The notes beneath the pieces are model-generated. The model saw only the letters and a program-made list of their open reading frames with translations, did not search any database and was not told the DNA's origin. Positions 39,501 to 52,996 of a DNA stretch of 64,000 bases are shown here, piece after piece. The translations under genes and the position numbers were made by a program. Source of the DNA: Brachypodius melanocephalos (Eukaryota; Chordata; Aves; Passeriformes; Pycnonotidae); NCBI GenBank assembly GCA_013398615.1, contig VZSR01001479.1, positions 13,330,484 to 13,394,483 of the forward strand. Direction: 5' to 3'. Position 1 is the stretch's first letter. Every line of letters starts with the position of its first letter.

Positions 39501-40329
39501 TATACTCTTTATTCATTCCATAGTCATCTTTAGAACCCAAATCAAGAATGAATGACCATGTAACCAAAAGGGACAATTCCTTCTGTTTAAAGAGTAACAG
39601 ATAAGTTATAATTTTATCTGAGATTTTAGTGTTCCTTACCAATGTAATGCAATTACAAGTTTCCAGAACTAAATCCATAATGAATAAAGTCTTTCAAAAT
39701 ACTAAGTGGAATCCAGCATAGCAGTGGATGTGATCTCAATGACAGAACGCTAAACTATATCATCCCTGTTCTGTTCTTGTATTAGTTGCCTTTTTATAAT
39801 TGCAAGGGTGAATATTTTACCTTACTGCAATGTTCTTCAAAAATGTCAACTTCGTAACCTTCTGATTTCAACTGGTCATATAACAGGTTCCATCGATGTG
39901 GGACAGACCTAATAGATTCTCTCTCTGTTTCCATTCATCAAAATTACCTGAGTGTTGGTAAATGCAAACTTTTTGAAAACATTTTACTGCGTTCACTCTG
40001 TTTGTCACCTTAGTTTCCCTAAAGGAATCCCTTTCTTCCTAATACTTTTCCAGTCTCCTCAAGTAACACTCTTGCATGACAGCTTCTGTTGGTAAGGAGT
40101 GAGCTGCCAAAAGGAACCTTTCCTGCTCTCTGGTTAGGAAGAAAAAGCTGCTGGTTCCTGCTCACTTAATTTGAACACTTCATGTATATGTGGAAAGAAT
40201 GGTTCGTGTGCTCATGTCCATTCTAAAGCTGTAGCTCTTTATCACAGAAAACTCAACTCAGGTGGAAGCATTCCACACCTCTGATCATACTTGCCCTGCT
40301 CTATATCTTTTTAAATTTCAATCTACTTA

Positions 40330-41330
40330 TTTTTAGATGACTGTGATCAGTACTGCATTCAAAGTGTGCATTAATAGATACATGTAGTGGAATAATTACT
40401 CTTTTTGTTCCCCTTCTAAAAATGCCTATCAGCTTTTTTTCACTGCAGTTGAGCACAGTGCTAATAGTTTCATGACACTGTCTGTCACAACATCAGGAGC
40501 TTTCCAGTGGTGGTCATTTTGGAGACCTTAATTTTCTATATCAAGTGAGAATTATTTTTTCAGTTGTGCACTTTGCATTTATCCACACTGAATTTCATCT
40601 GTCATTTTATTGTCCAATTACTCAGTTTCATCCTTCAGCAATCCTTCAGTCTGCTCTTTTCCTTACTATTGTGAATGACTTCTTAACATCAGCAAACTTT
40701 GCCACCTCGATGCTCATCTCTTGTAAACATGTTGACTAGAACAGGTCCCAGGGGAACTCCATTGATTAAGTCCCTCCACTGTGAGAATTGACCATTTGCT
40801 CCTACCCTGTTCCCTGGCTTTTGTTCTATTATTTAGCTGTGTCAGAACTCTTCTTCGGTGACAGTCTATTTTCCTAGAATGTTGATAGTGAGGGTCTTTA
40901 GCTTTTTGGAATCAGGGGCAGGCTGTCTCACCTAGATCTCCCTTATCTGAATGCTTCTTAACACCTTTGAAGGGCTCAAGGTTTGTAAAACAGGACTTCC
41001 TTTTACAGAAGACATTTCAAAAAAGACTTCTGTGCTCACCTGTCTTCAGTTTCTTCTACAGTGAATATTTTGCACTGTTGCAAAGAATTAATTTCACCAT
41101 CTCTGAAGTGTTTTATCCTCTGTAAGTGCCTATTCCCTATCCCAATTATCAGCTGGCAGACAGACTTAGCATAAAAGGAAGACTTCACTTATTTTTGACC
41201 TGCCTGATTTTATTATTATATTTAGTTTTGCATGTTTGTAATTCTTTCTTCAGTTGGGTGCAACTTCCGCTTTTGGAGGAATAATTAAACAATCTTTTAT
41301 ACCATTTAACCATACCAGCTGACTTTCACA
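40330..41330 (-). mobile_element. Decayed CR1/L2-like LINE, reverse-transcriptase region
   Basis: Read on the minus strand, this stretch gives broken pieces of a non-LTR retrotransposon reverse transcriptase in the right order. FCKRKSCFTNLEPF lies at about 41010-40969, GVPLGPVLVN at 40760-40731 (family form GVPQGSVLGP) and VAKFAD followed by Val at 40705-40685. The last block is the catalytic FADD/YADD box with its second Asp replaced by Val. The three blocks are in different frames, and the spacing between the last two is short, so there are frameshifts and deletions. The + strand nucleotides also resemble an ancient amniote CR1-type repeat that I know from turtle and crocodile genomes. It is an inactive relic; the outer ends are approximate and the exact subfamily is unknown. 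Confidence 0.85.
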
Positions 41331-42747
41331 AAGTTCCAAGCCTCTCCTATTTGTGTATTTCACCTGGTTGTGTTGACTTAAGAAAGTACATTTTAAATTG
41401 CATGATATCTTTGTCTCCTTTATGAGGCCAGATAAAAATACATAAGGAGAAAAATTTTATGTATTATCAAGCTTTATTAAAAAAATCTTATGAGTTTGGA
41501 ATAACAGGGAAAAAAGGTGTAAAAGTATTATATTGCATTATTTGAAATTATTCTTCCTCAGATCTTTGACTATTTCAGGATGGTCTCCTCTTAGCTTAAA
41601 AAAACTTGCTCTTGCTAAAACTATTCCTTTTGCACTCTCTTGTGCTGTGCAAAAAGATTGGAGGAAGACCACTGGTATGAGAAGGCATAGATCTTTCTTC
41701 TCAGGGCTTTAAAGGAAAATGTCCTTGAGATGTTAATGTCAAAGATTATTTGTTCAATTCGTTTTTGTATCCATCATTTCAGCCATGTTCTACGTTATTT
41801 CCTGGTTTATGTTTTTACCATTGTACTTTTGTCTACCCTTCCTTGTCTACCTTGGCTCTACATTAGGAGGCAGTTAAGTACATCTTTCAGTAGGTTCTCT
41901 CCTTCACTTCAGACTAATCTCTGCCATGACAAACTTTAAATTTTGACAAAATGATGTTTACAGTGTTGTCTTTGTTCATTTCATTAATATTCAGTTAATA
42001 GTTATTCAAACGTTAACTAAGGATACTGAAAATGGATGAGGTCTAGGAAAGGAGCAGAAGAGTGAATCAAGGTTTGGAAATGAGAGAGTTAAAGAGCTCC
42101 ATTTACTTATCAAAGAAATTCCTTGATTGTTAAGAAATAAATTGATTTTGATCTGAAAGTCTCACATGAATTTTAAAAAATCGTTAATAGAAGATCAGTC
42201 TTTAATCTAGTTTACAAGTACCTAACAAGATACAGAAATTGAAGCTAGGCAAATTCAGTCTAGAAAAAAAAAGAGATTTGACAGAATGATAATACATTAG
42301 AACATCTTTCCATGGGAAGTGATACTTTCTTAAGCAGTGAATGTTTTTGAATCTTTCTGAAACTCATGTATTAGTTTTCTGAGATATATGGGCTTGATAC
42401 AGAACTTTGAAATCTTGGATTTATATTGTGGTCCCTTCCGCCCTGAGAATTTAAAAACCTGTGAACTATATCTTCTGTGCTTTTTTTTTAAGTTTTCCTC
42501 CATTCAGTCCTTCTGGAGCTGCCTTGTTCACTTTACATCCTTGGGTTTTTTCTTCTGGTTCCCTAGATTATCCTCCCCATGGGTAGACTATTTTCCATAG
42601 AGCAAGGAATGGATCTTTTCCTACATGGTTTTACACAAGTCTGATCCTGTCAGTACAATTGTGTCACATGTGCTTATGCTATCTTGCACTTTGAAATGAT
42701 GTATTTTTTTAATATTGTATCATTCTGAATTAGAATTTGAGAACCAC

Positions 42748-42788
42748 CTTTTTTTTTTTTTCTTTTTTTTTTTTTTTTCTTTTCTTCT
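42748..42788. repeat. Poly(T) with C interruptions
   Basis: About 40 bp of T with three isolated C. Low complexity. Confidence 0.93.
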
Positions 42789-43270
42789 AAATGTGCTTCG
42801 TGGCTAAAAACAGAAGTCAGTTTCTGAATAAAGGCTGATTTAGAATGGATGGATGTAGAGGAGGGATGTGAAAAGGCATATTCACAAACACCACTAGTAT
42901 TTTTTAATTATGTCTTTTTCACAAAAGATATTTTCACTTCTTTTAAATAAATAGCCACACTTATGCTGAATGTTGGCTTGTGATGTATTTACAGAATTAA
43001 AAGATTCATTATACAACAGTTGTATTTACATGCAGTGCATTAATTATGTCCCAAAAACTTAGTAGCTTTTGATACATAGCAAATGTGTAAGTGTTAGGAC
43101 TGTTAGTTTTGAAGACAATGCTGTAATGTTCCCATCTGAATTTTAGCAAAATATGTTGTACAAAGTAAGAGAGAGAAAATATGTTCTTAGAATAAGGAAT
43201 AAGGCAAGTGTGTAATTTTATAATGCACTTTTTTAAAGGAACTTTTAGGCAGGAAAACTTAGATAGGAAC

Positions 43271-43310
43271 ACGGAATCATAGAATATCTAAGGTTTGAAG
43301 AGGCCCATAG
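43271..43310 (-). mobile_element. Short CR1 3'-end fragment
   Basis: aatcatagaatatct followed by aggtttgaagaggcccata matches the terminal part of CR1 in reverse orientation. Only about 40 bp is recognisable before the sequence diverges. Confidence 0.8.
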
Positions 43311-46300
43311 TTGGGTGTGGTGGCTTTTTTCTTCTTTATTGTCACCATGTTTATGTGACGAGGTTTAATCATGATTTTTTGTACCAGATGCTTTATAAAC
43401 ACAGATCAAAAAGGCAGCCTGTGTTAGAGAATCTATGATCTAAGACCAGAGAGAGATATGATGAGGAAGGATAACAAGGATAGCTGAAGTCAGCATGAGA
43501 GGCAGAGTTGGAGGCACAAGAGCCTCTTCTCAGTTTTTAGGTGCTATTTTAAAGGACAATTTCAAGGATAATGGAGTAAGTTTGTGAATGTTGTGGATAA
43601 TGTAGCAGAAGAAAGTTGCACAGGTGCTTGCTTGAAAAGTTAAGTGGAAGATGTAGACTGACATTAGGGCTGATTAAAGAAGGGACTTGTCCTTTCAATA
43701 TTGAATGAGAGATAAAAAATAGGGATGTGAACTGTTGTGAAACATTTGGAAATGACAACTTGCAACTTACCTGGAAGAGGACAGAGAAAGGTGATGAGAT
43801 CAGGGTTGCAGGCAAGAAAACCAACCTCTGCAGCAGCCTGCTGAATAAATATTAATATGACAAGCCTGTGCCTTCCAAGAGCAGAGAGAACAGTATTGTG
43901 GTGTTCAGATGTAAGTGATGATGACATGGTCAAGAGGTTGAGTGGATTGGTAAGAAACTTCTTAGAGGTACTATGCACACAGAATAAGCAACAGAACTGA
44001 GTTATGCAGATACAGAGAAAGGTCTAAGCTAAGCCTAGATTTCAGACTAGAATTAATGGTTCTGTTCAAAGGGATCCATAAAATGTCATTACAATGCCTT
44101 ATGGTAGTTTAGATGCAATGAGCTTCTCACTCACTGAGGCTCTGAAAAATACTGAATTAAGGATCTGTGTGCACAGTGTGAAGTAGAGAAATGAGTAGGT
44201 TTTTAGCTTTAATGGATGACATAGCCCAGAAATAAAACTCAGAGGAAGATTGAGGTGGAACATTGTGAAATTATGAGAAATGTGGGAGATGTCTGAAGAT
44301 AATCTTGAGAAGAGCACATTTTAAAAATTGTAAGACAAATTAAAAGAACCCAAGGATATAACAGTTGAATTAAGAATTAAAACAAAGAACAAGATATATT
44401 GGTTTTAAGAGAGAAGAAATGTCCAGGACACTGAGAATAAAGTGCATATATTAAGTCTAGCTGAGAAAAATCATTAGTATACTTTGACAAGGGCAAGTAA
44501 GTGACATGGAAGTTGCCAAAACCTGCAAGGACATTGTTAGAAGAATGTGTCCATTGGCAATTGTAAATATCACATTAGAAATGCTTAGAAATCTAAGAGG
44601 AAAGGAAAAATGGTTGTACCTGTGGTTGAAAGCTTAACTTGGGTCCCTTCAAACCAGATATGCACCATAGGGAGTGAGATAATGGATAAGAATACAAAGC
44701 ACAGTGAAGCAGTGAAAGTAAGAAAGGCAGAAGGTGAAAGAAGGCGGAGAAATAAGAGCAGCCTTGTGAGAATATAATAAGAAAGATGGGGAAATTATAG
44801 TAGGCAATTTTGCACGATTCCTCGGAGGAGTTGTAATGATAGGTGTACACATTGCCTCTATCACTAGATTAAAATCCATCTTCTTGATCTTTTATACATA
44901 ACTAAGGACTCTCAAATCAAGATCAAGGTGCAGAGAAACACCCTGATGATACCTTTTGTTAATGTGTTAATGAACTTGCTTGCTTAATGTGATAGAAAAA
45001 GTCATAGAAGCCTCCAGACAAAATCTTTTACCTGAATCTGTATACTTTCTAATGATAATGCTTTTCAAAGATTGAAACTTAAATTAAAATATGAAAAGAA
45101 GAGGTGGGTAGATAGGGATTCTTCGTAGCTGTTTGTCTGCTAATTGGGATGATTTTTAAAATCCTTATTAGAACTACTAATGCATTTTGAAGCAACTAAG
45201 GCTTTTGTCCTTTTTTCTAATTTTGAATTTTTGTCTTTATCTGCAGAACTACTTATCTGCTAATTTGAGAGCTACTCTAGCTTGTGCCATTCATCACAAA
45301 AACATCTCAGAGGGTCTTGGAAATGTTTCAAGTTTTAACAATCAGAGGCTTAACCTGTTTTTTGTCATATAAGTTACCTGCCTAGACACACTAGGAAGAC
45401 AAACACTGAATAACAGAAGTTGAATAATAATAGTAATGAAGAATTTTGCATGAGAAATAAAACCTGGTAAAATCAGGTCTTTTGTTGTAGATTGCTGAGA
45501 GATACTTTACCAGTGTAAGGAAAAGCGTGTCGACATTTGTCAGGCTATCCTCCATAAATTAGAATTACTGTACAGGAGAAGCCTTGGCTGCTGTAACTAT
45601 CCCTGCAACATTAGCTACTTTATTGTGTTGGTTTTTTTTTTTTTTTCTTTGAAATACATGGGGCTATTTGAGGGTACATTTCCATGCTTGAAGTCTCTTA
45701 TTTTCTTACTTGATCTGTATGTTCTGTGATCATAATTCTTATGTCTTAACCAAATCACATTTTCTGACACACTTGTCAATTGAAAAGAAAAACCAGGGGT
45801 AAAAAGGAAGTGTTTCTTTGATTGTTTGTGCTGTGTGTTGTTTGGGGTTTCTTAAAATGAGTTTGTTTCAGAATTCTTCAGAATGGTAGAAGGTTGACAG
45901 CCTAAAAAACTAAAGCATCAGCGCATCTTTTCTGAGACTGTTTTGATAGTGTGCTTTATCCCTGACCTGAAGAAGCCACGTCTGCATTGAGAGGATGGTT
46001 CATTTTCCATGGCTCATTCAGTCCTTGTCCTTTTTGCTAGGACTACCATCAAGATTGCAAATTAAAGTAATAGATGTTTGACATGGGTACTTTTCCTCTG
46101 AAAACTGGTCAAATTCATTTGGTACAGGCCATAACTCAGCCATTAGTGGGTACCAAGTTTCAGCCACCATCATTTTAACCTGAGTAGTAGCTGAAAAGAG
46201 TGCAGTGGTGTTTTTCTCTTGCACCCTATTTAATTTTTAATGTTCTTGTAGCCAAAAAGAGCTCCCAGCTGTTTTATATTTCCATTGGATCTCAGACCCT

Positions 46301-49300
46301 TTTCTGCTGAAAGGGCAACTTTTTTTTCTGAAAAGGCAACTGAACCAGTTGCCTATTTTCACTTGTAAGAAGCTGAACCTGCCTGAGTTAAATAAGCCAG
46401 TACAAAATAATGTTGAGTGGGTTTTACACAGCCTTAAGCATTTTGGCTTGTTGTTTTGTTTGGGTTTTTTACAAAAAAAAATGCACTGAAGGTGTGGCTT
46501 TGACAGGAGTATACAATAAAGCCCGTTTCTCAAATTTGCAGTGTAATTTCAGTTCTTAGTACTGTAGCACCTTCCCTCAAAAGAAAGGCATACAAACATT
46601 GTTGCTTCAAAACTTACTTTGCTGGAGGAAAAGTGACTTTAGAAAAAAGTGTGGCTTATGTAAACTAATTTAGTATCGTTGGAAGGGAAGAAGAGGAAAA
46701 TATAACTAGGCTTGCATTTTCTTCATCCTGGCACTCAACACAATACTGGCAATTTAAGAGACTTTTTGTGGTCGAGTATTTTTACTTATTTCTACTTTTT
46801 AAAAGTAAATTTCATAAAAACTGAGATTTTCATATTTCTGTTGCTACCACTTTTCTGGATTTCCTGGCAGTGATTTTTTTTAAATGAAAATGCAATCAGC
46901 CCTTGCTTCATGGTGCCTTCAGTATTTCTTTTAGGTGTGACCACTAAGTCTGAGAGTCACATCTTCAGTAATCTGTGAAAAAAATATTGTTCCTCACCCC
47001 CTTAGTGTGTGTAGATACATGCATTTAGCTACATGTCTACCTTTTTCAGGATTGTTTTGCAATATCAGTGGATTTTTCTATACTTCACAGTCAGGAATTG
47101 CATTTGGATTACAAAATATTTTTTTGGCTAGTCGATGGTATTTATGTAAGTCCAAAGTCTGATTCACTGCTTTCATTAGCACTAGAACTCAGAATAGCTG
47201 ATTCAGAACCAGGCTGATTCTGCCATCCGTGTTAATGGTGGAATTGTGCCGACTCTGAGCAGAATTGATTCTGATTCCCAGATATGCAGGGACATGCCTG
47301 CTTTACAGGTGCAGGTGCAGATGTTCGACTGCAGCTCCTGCAAATCTCTGAAAGCAGGTAACGGTGTCGATAGGGTAGCCCTGGAGTAGCTACTGAAACT
47401 GTTTTGGAGGTTGCAGCCAGCACTGCATTTGACATCTCTGGCTATGCCTCCCTTACTAGTCATGCTTGCACTTAGCTAAAGATAGCATGGATAAATACAT
47501 ACAGCCTGCAATTCCATCTCTCCCACCAGTGTGCACACATCCTGAGTCACACCAGCATGAGTCCCGCTAGTGGTTTTTTTTTTACAAATTATATTTAATT
47601 TACACAGTGATTTTCCTGCAGGAATAAAGATTTTCCTGTACTTTTGGAAAATATATGGCAGAGTTCATTTTGAATTAGTAAATTTTTCATTGGACTTTGC
47701 ATAATTATTGTATCTTCATGAATGCAGCTGTGCTGAAGGTAGAGACCAAAAGCAGCCCTTGCAGTAGGTCAGAAAAAGGGAGAAAGATTGGCTTATGGAT
47801 AGATGTGGTGCCCTTAGCTCACTCCTTTTAACAATATGGATATCAGTCAGGTTGCACCACTGCTCAGGCTCCTGGCTACTTGTCAATTCCATATTTTGCT
47901 CAGCACTTTGGTTTATGAGCTTTTACCTCCTGACACAAACTCCTGTGCCTACAGTGGGTGTGCACAGAAAATGCTGTGTTTTGGGTGACTAGCAGAAACC
48001 TGACAGTAGCATGAGGGAGGGTGGATGGGTTTGGTTTTGGGGTTTTTTTGCAGGAGGAGGCACCTGTGCTTCCTTCCCAACTGCATGTGTGAAGGATAGT
48101 AAATATATGGGTTGAAAAAAATCATAATTCAAATCTCTATAGTGGTACTGATCAGATCTCTGTTTCTGTAGCAATGAGAACCAAAGGTGGCCTTTTAAGG
48201 CTCACAGTTCTTCCACCAATTTCCAGTTCTGCTTCAGGATTCTTAAAGTATTAGAGTGCGTGCTTTAAACCCACAAAACTTACCTTTACCTAATTTTCAC
48301 CATTCTAACCTAAGTTTCCACGGAAACAGGGTTGAAAAAGCCGCTGGTAGCCAGCAGGCAGCCAGCAGCTGAGAGTGAGAACTCTCCTTTGTCACTTTCC
48401 ACTACTGGATGCCTGCTGCGTGCCAGTGTGCAAAGCTACCTAGGCTTCTAAAATCTGGATTACTTTCAATTTGAGGGGGAAAAATTAAATTAATCTACTC
48501 TTTTCTGTCTTTGGATTGTCACAGTAAATTCCAGGAGGGCAAATGGGCTAATGAGTCCTGATCTGTTCGGTTACATTGAGCCCCCACACAATCAAAGCTT
48601 TGCCAACCAACTGGGCCTGTCCTCTCATCATTTCCATGTTTTAAAAGCGTTCTGTCTCAAATTTTGTGTGTGTGGACATGTACGTGCATATTGTGGTGCC
48701 TTAATTCTTTATGGCCCTGTGTCTATTTATCTACATAATTATGAGCCATTTTTGCATACAGCATAGTCAATGTACAAAATTCCCTTTTTTCTTGTATACT
48801 TAAGGAACATTTCTGAATGAACACATTATAAACTGATCCTCGGTTAAATATTAGGAGTAGGATGTGAATGGAGATGGCTTTTAACCAGAAGTAGATTATA
48901 GCTGCGGGAAGACTAAAGGGTCTATTTGGTCAAGACTCATACAAAACTGAGATAAGCATGCACAACCTGACAAGATCAGATTAGACCCTTCCCCCACAAG
49001 TGCTTTTCCCATAAATATTTATCTACTTTCTATTATAAATAACCAGGAAATGAAAAAGGATAGATTCCTTTTTTTAAAAAATAGCCTAGAAATAGAAATG
49101 CAGCTTCAAATGTTCGGGGTAATGATATTTAAGGTATGCAGTAAATTCCAATACTAGTTGCTCTTTTTTTAGGTGGAAGTAAAGTACTGAAATTCCTTGT
49201 GGCAGCTACATAAATCAACAGCATTTATAAACAAAGAGGAACTTTGTACATATGTGAATTTTTGCCTACTACTGGGTATCTTAGAATTAAATAGCTTATC

Positions 49301-49870
49301 ACCTATGAGAGAATAGGTGTTGACAGAGTCAGCACTGCTGTATTTTTAAGCTTGCCAGAGGCAACATAACTGGCATTCAAGTTAAGCCTGGCATTTTTTC
49401 ACCCTGTCTCTCCTCCCTCCAGCCCAAGTGAATGCTCACTTCATCAATGAGAAACACAACTGAATTGCCTGCCAGATGTAACAGAGATCCATGAAATCAC
49501 ATCTATTCTGCAGATTTGTGCTTCATTCAGATTGTCGATACTTCCTCATGCAGTAATGTTAAGGGGTAAAAAATGAAGCTGTGCGTGTGCCACTAATTCA
49601 GAAAGGCATATTTGTTGATGAACCACTCATCAGAACCTGAGTGGATTTCCTTTCTGTTATAATGAAAAATAGCTCTTTAGCTTTGAGGTTTATAACCTTA
49701 AAAATGTACAGAATAAGATTTTTACGTTCACCTTTGAAAGTAACAAGTTTGCACTTTTTTAAACACTTCTGTGTCACATAAGAATAATATTAATACTTTT
49801 AAAATCTCAAGATGAAAAATGTAAGTCCTTTTTTCTTTTCTTTTTTTTTGAATCTTTTTTTTTTCTCTAG

Positions 49871-49945
49871 CATTTTACGATGGGATAATGAGACAGATGT
49901 CTCTCAACTGGAAGGACATTTTGACATTGTTATGTGTGCTGACTG
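49871..49945 (+). CDS. CAMKMT: CAMKMT coding exon with DIVMCAD strand (exon 8 equivalent)
   Basis: This 75-bp exon follows a long pyrimidine tract and the acceptor ttttctctag. Its first base completes a Cys codon. It reads ILRWDNETDVSQLEGHF and then DIVMCAD, and ends with tg of the next Cys codon at the donor tg|gtaagta. The acidic D-C-L-F element formed across this junction with the next exon corresponds to the (D/E)XX(Y/F) motif of METTL21-like lysine methyltransferases, expected near the active site. Apart from Ile for Val at the first codon it matches the human exon. It lies 13.6 kb downstream of the previous exon. Confidence 0.96.
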
Positions 49946-52878
49946 GTAAGTACATAAAAATCATAAAACTCACGTTAGAAAAATAGCTTTGCTGGAGTAA
50001 TTGTACTGTGCTGCTTGCTGATGGCTAAGCAAAGTCAACAAATGAAGCACAAAGCCACCTTAACCTCAACAAATTAATATTCATCTCCATGTGACAGTTA
50101 TAAGGTAGTCTTCTATCACACAGTAACTTCTACCACATTATTTCCCAAAGATTGATTTTGAGAAGCATTTCCATTTTCTGGAATTGCCTCTGTTTCATGC
50201 TTGACGTATCAGTAAATGGACGACTTAGGCAAATTGCAAATAATTATGGCTCAGTGAGGAACAGTCTGGAGAAAAGGGAGTTTATCAACACAAACAGCTC
50301 AATTAGCTTACTTCTTAGGAAAGATCTGACTATTGATATAAGGGGATATATTTTTTGCTCCCTGGAAAATCTTTCCAAGGAAAAAGAGATTTTCAAACCT
50401 TTTTTTCCACCCCCACCACATTCTGTTCCTTTAATCTATTTGACATCAATATTTGGAGGTATAGGCTTTATATTATTTACACAGGCACATGTTAATTATA
50501 AGATAATTCACAGTAAGAAAAATAAGAGTACAGCACTTAATTTATGAAAAGGTAGATACATGTAGCAATATGGTATCTTGTTTAATAATTTATGCAAATA
50601 GATTTGATTATTGACACAACCCTTTTCTGATACTGTATCTGTGGGATTGTGCTGTGCTGTATTTGCTGCATGCTAGCTTTAAAAATGGTACATTAATAAT
50701 TGTTATGTGTTATATAAATGTAGACAATGTAAAAAAAGAAAAGGCTGTGCAAATTTTATGTAGGAGAGTAGATATTTTTAAACCAATCTGTCTTTCCTTC
50801 ATGGATATTTGCTCTTGACCCATTAAATGTCCAAAACAACAACAAAAAGCTGTTTATGTTTTGTGGCACATAACTGTTGTGAGAGACAAAATTCTGAAAG
50901 CAGAGTCTTCCCAAGACTGCTCAGTTCAACAAATTTATGTGCCTTATCTGGAAATAGTTAAAGGAAAAGGCAAAGGGAAGTACAAAGCTGTCTATTGTTT
51001 TTTTTAACAATGTTCTTTTTAAATGTCTTCTTATATTCCTCTAAAGCTTTTGTTTTTCTTTCATATTATGCTATTTAGGCAAACACTTCTTATTTCACAA
51101 AGTTTTTGGTTTTGTACAGCTCTGGAGAAAATGCGTTTGGTGATCTTTTGCCTTTTTCTAACACCTATTTGTTGTCAGAATGCAACAGTGCTTTGTTTCT
51201 CTTAGCATTTAATTTCAGAAAAGTTCTTTGTTCCCAAAAAGGACAGAGGAGGGTTTTTAACTAATCGCTGATAATGTGCCTCAGAGATGCATCATCTGAT
51301 TAAAATAAGGAGCTAAACAACACCATATGATTTCAGCAAGTAATTTAGTAAATGCCTTCCTCACCAAATATTAGAATGGATACTCCAGGTTTCATTGCAC
51401 AGATGAAGTTAATGCTGGACAGGATTAGATCAGATTAAGTATGAAAGTCAGATCAGAGTGCTGGCGGACATGAGCAGGAGGGCAGCAGTCTTCTCGGAGG
51501 CTTAGACAAGGCTCACATATGGATGTTCTCCAGATTATGTGGGTGAAGCAAGGTCTTGCCAAGAGATTTAGAGTTAAATTTGTTCTTCACACAAATATCA
51601 AAACAACCTGGCTGTGCTGTCTCTTGTATTCTTGATACTCACACCATGTCATCCTATTTGTGCTGGGAGTACAGCAGAGTGGAGCAAGACTTAAGTTGTT
51701 TTTTTTCAGTAATATTCTGGCCTAATACCCCTCCCAGTCTGTTTGGAAATAACGTAGTTTCTTTAGGAAACAAAGAATCAGACATGACAGGTAAAATACA
51801 TAATGCATTTGCAATCCCTGCATTTTGTACATTTATTTGGAAGCACTTGCAATGCAGGTAAGTGTATGAATATTTCTAGATTTCTAAAAAATAAATAGAA
51901 ATGTGCAGGTTAGTTTAAAGAATATGGGTTTATTCACAAATTATTTATATTTTCTTATTGTCAGTGCCCACAGATATATGTATAGTTTAATAAACATGAA
52001 AATCCCTTTATTGTTTGTTTCTTTTAGAAATATTTCTTATAGTTATGGACACTAGGTTTTCTGGTACATGAAAAGGCTGAGGAAAGAAATGTTCCATGCT
52101 TTATCAAACTCAAATCTTCTTTTCATTTTCCTGTATTTCTTTTCAGCGATAGAGAATCAGTTTGAGAGCTGTTGGCAGGATTTTTGCTCTCTGAATTTTT
52201 TGGGCTGCCACTGAAGAGGAAAAAAAAAATCTCTTTTCTTCTAGCTTCTCAGCTAAAACCCGAAGTATGCAGTGACGAAAACAGATAGAATAGATTGCAT
52301 TTAGTTTGGCACCATCATATAGCTCATTGTCAGTCAATAAAATCTGAGATTAGAACAGAGAACTAGAAAGCAAAAAATCTGAGTTCAAATATTAGGTACA
52401 TGGATAAATTTTTATGGAAGTATTTCCAGCAAGGGTGATATTGTCTGATTCTCTGAATAGCTAACCAGTGGTACTGCTTGATCCCATTTACATGAAAACA
52501 AGCTCTATTCATAAACATATTCCAAATCCACATGGAGATTCAAGTAAAAATGTACATGATTACAGCAAGCAGCGATATGTTTATATTCATATATTTACAG
52601 ACAGACTTTCATAAACCTTGTGTGCAGGAGTGGAAAATAAGTTATTTCCCAGAACAAACAGTCTATTAGTTAACAGCTAAATTTAGTAGCTCAACTAGAT
52701 TATAAAATAAATAAGAGGCAAACTCTGAAAGCTAGTCATTATTTAACCATTCAGGGTGTTGACAATAAAATAGTTTCATGGTTCAGCAGTTCCAAAATAA
52801 TTTTTAAAATGTCAACTATTAGGTAAAAATAAGTAAAAAAAAAAATCAATGTGAGGCTACACTTGGAAGAAGGATACA

Positions 52879-52996
52879 GTAAAAAAAAAAAAACAAACCA
52901 AAAAACAAAAAACCAAACCAAAAAAAAAAAAAAAAAGAAAGAAGGAAAGAAAGAAAAAAAGAAAAAACAAAAAAACAACCACAAAACCAAAACCCT
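52879..52996. repeat. Long A-rich low-complexity tract
   Basis: Poly(A) with AAACC, then GAAA/GGAAAG units, then AAAAC/AACC units. It produces a spurious Phe-rich frame on the minus strand. Confidence 0.93.

Larger units (their letters stand above)
36269..49870 (+). other. CAMKMT: CAMKMT intron (13,602 bp)
   Basis: Donor gtaagat; acceptor tctctag after a long T-rich tract. It contains an assembly gap followed by poly(T) (36463-36535), a decayed minus-strand LINE (about 40330-41330), T-rich runs (42748-42788), a short CR1 tail (43271-43310), a purine-skewed tract (about 43430-44880) and a slightly GC-richer patch (47200-47465). No exon or RNA gene was recognised. Confidence 0.9.

Noticed and set aside
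45187..45372. Possible exon after tatctgcag with a 61-codon frame
   Set aside because: No similarity to CAMKMT or any known family, and exons 7 and 8 join in frame without it.
50152..50547. 131-codon open frame on the + strand, the longest in the window
   Set aside because: It begins at TTG, lies inside a CAMKMT intron, has no recognisable domain, and includes a Pro run from a C-rich stretch. Chance frame.
52751..52990. Phe-rich minus-strand frame suggesting a membrane protein
   Set aside because: It is the translation of the complementary strand of an A-rich low-complexity tract.
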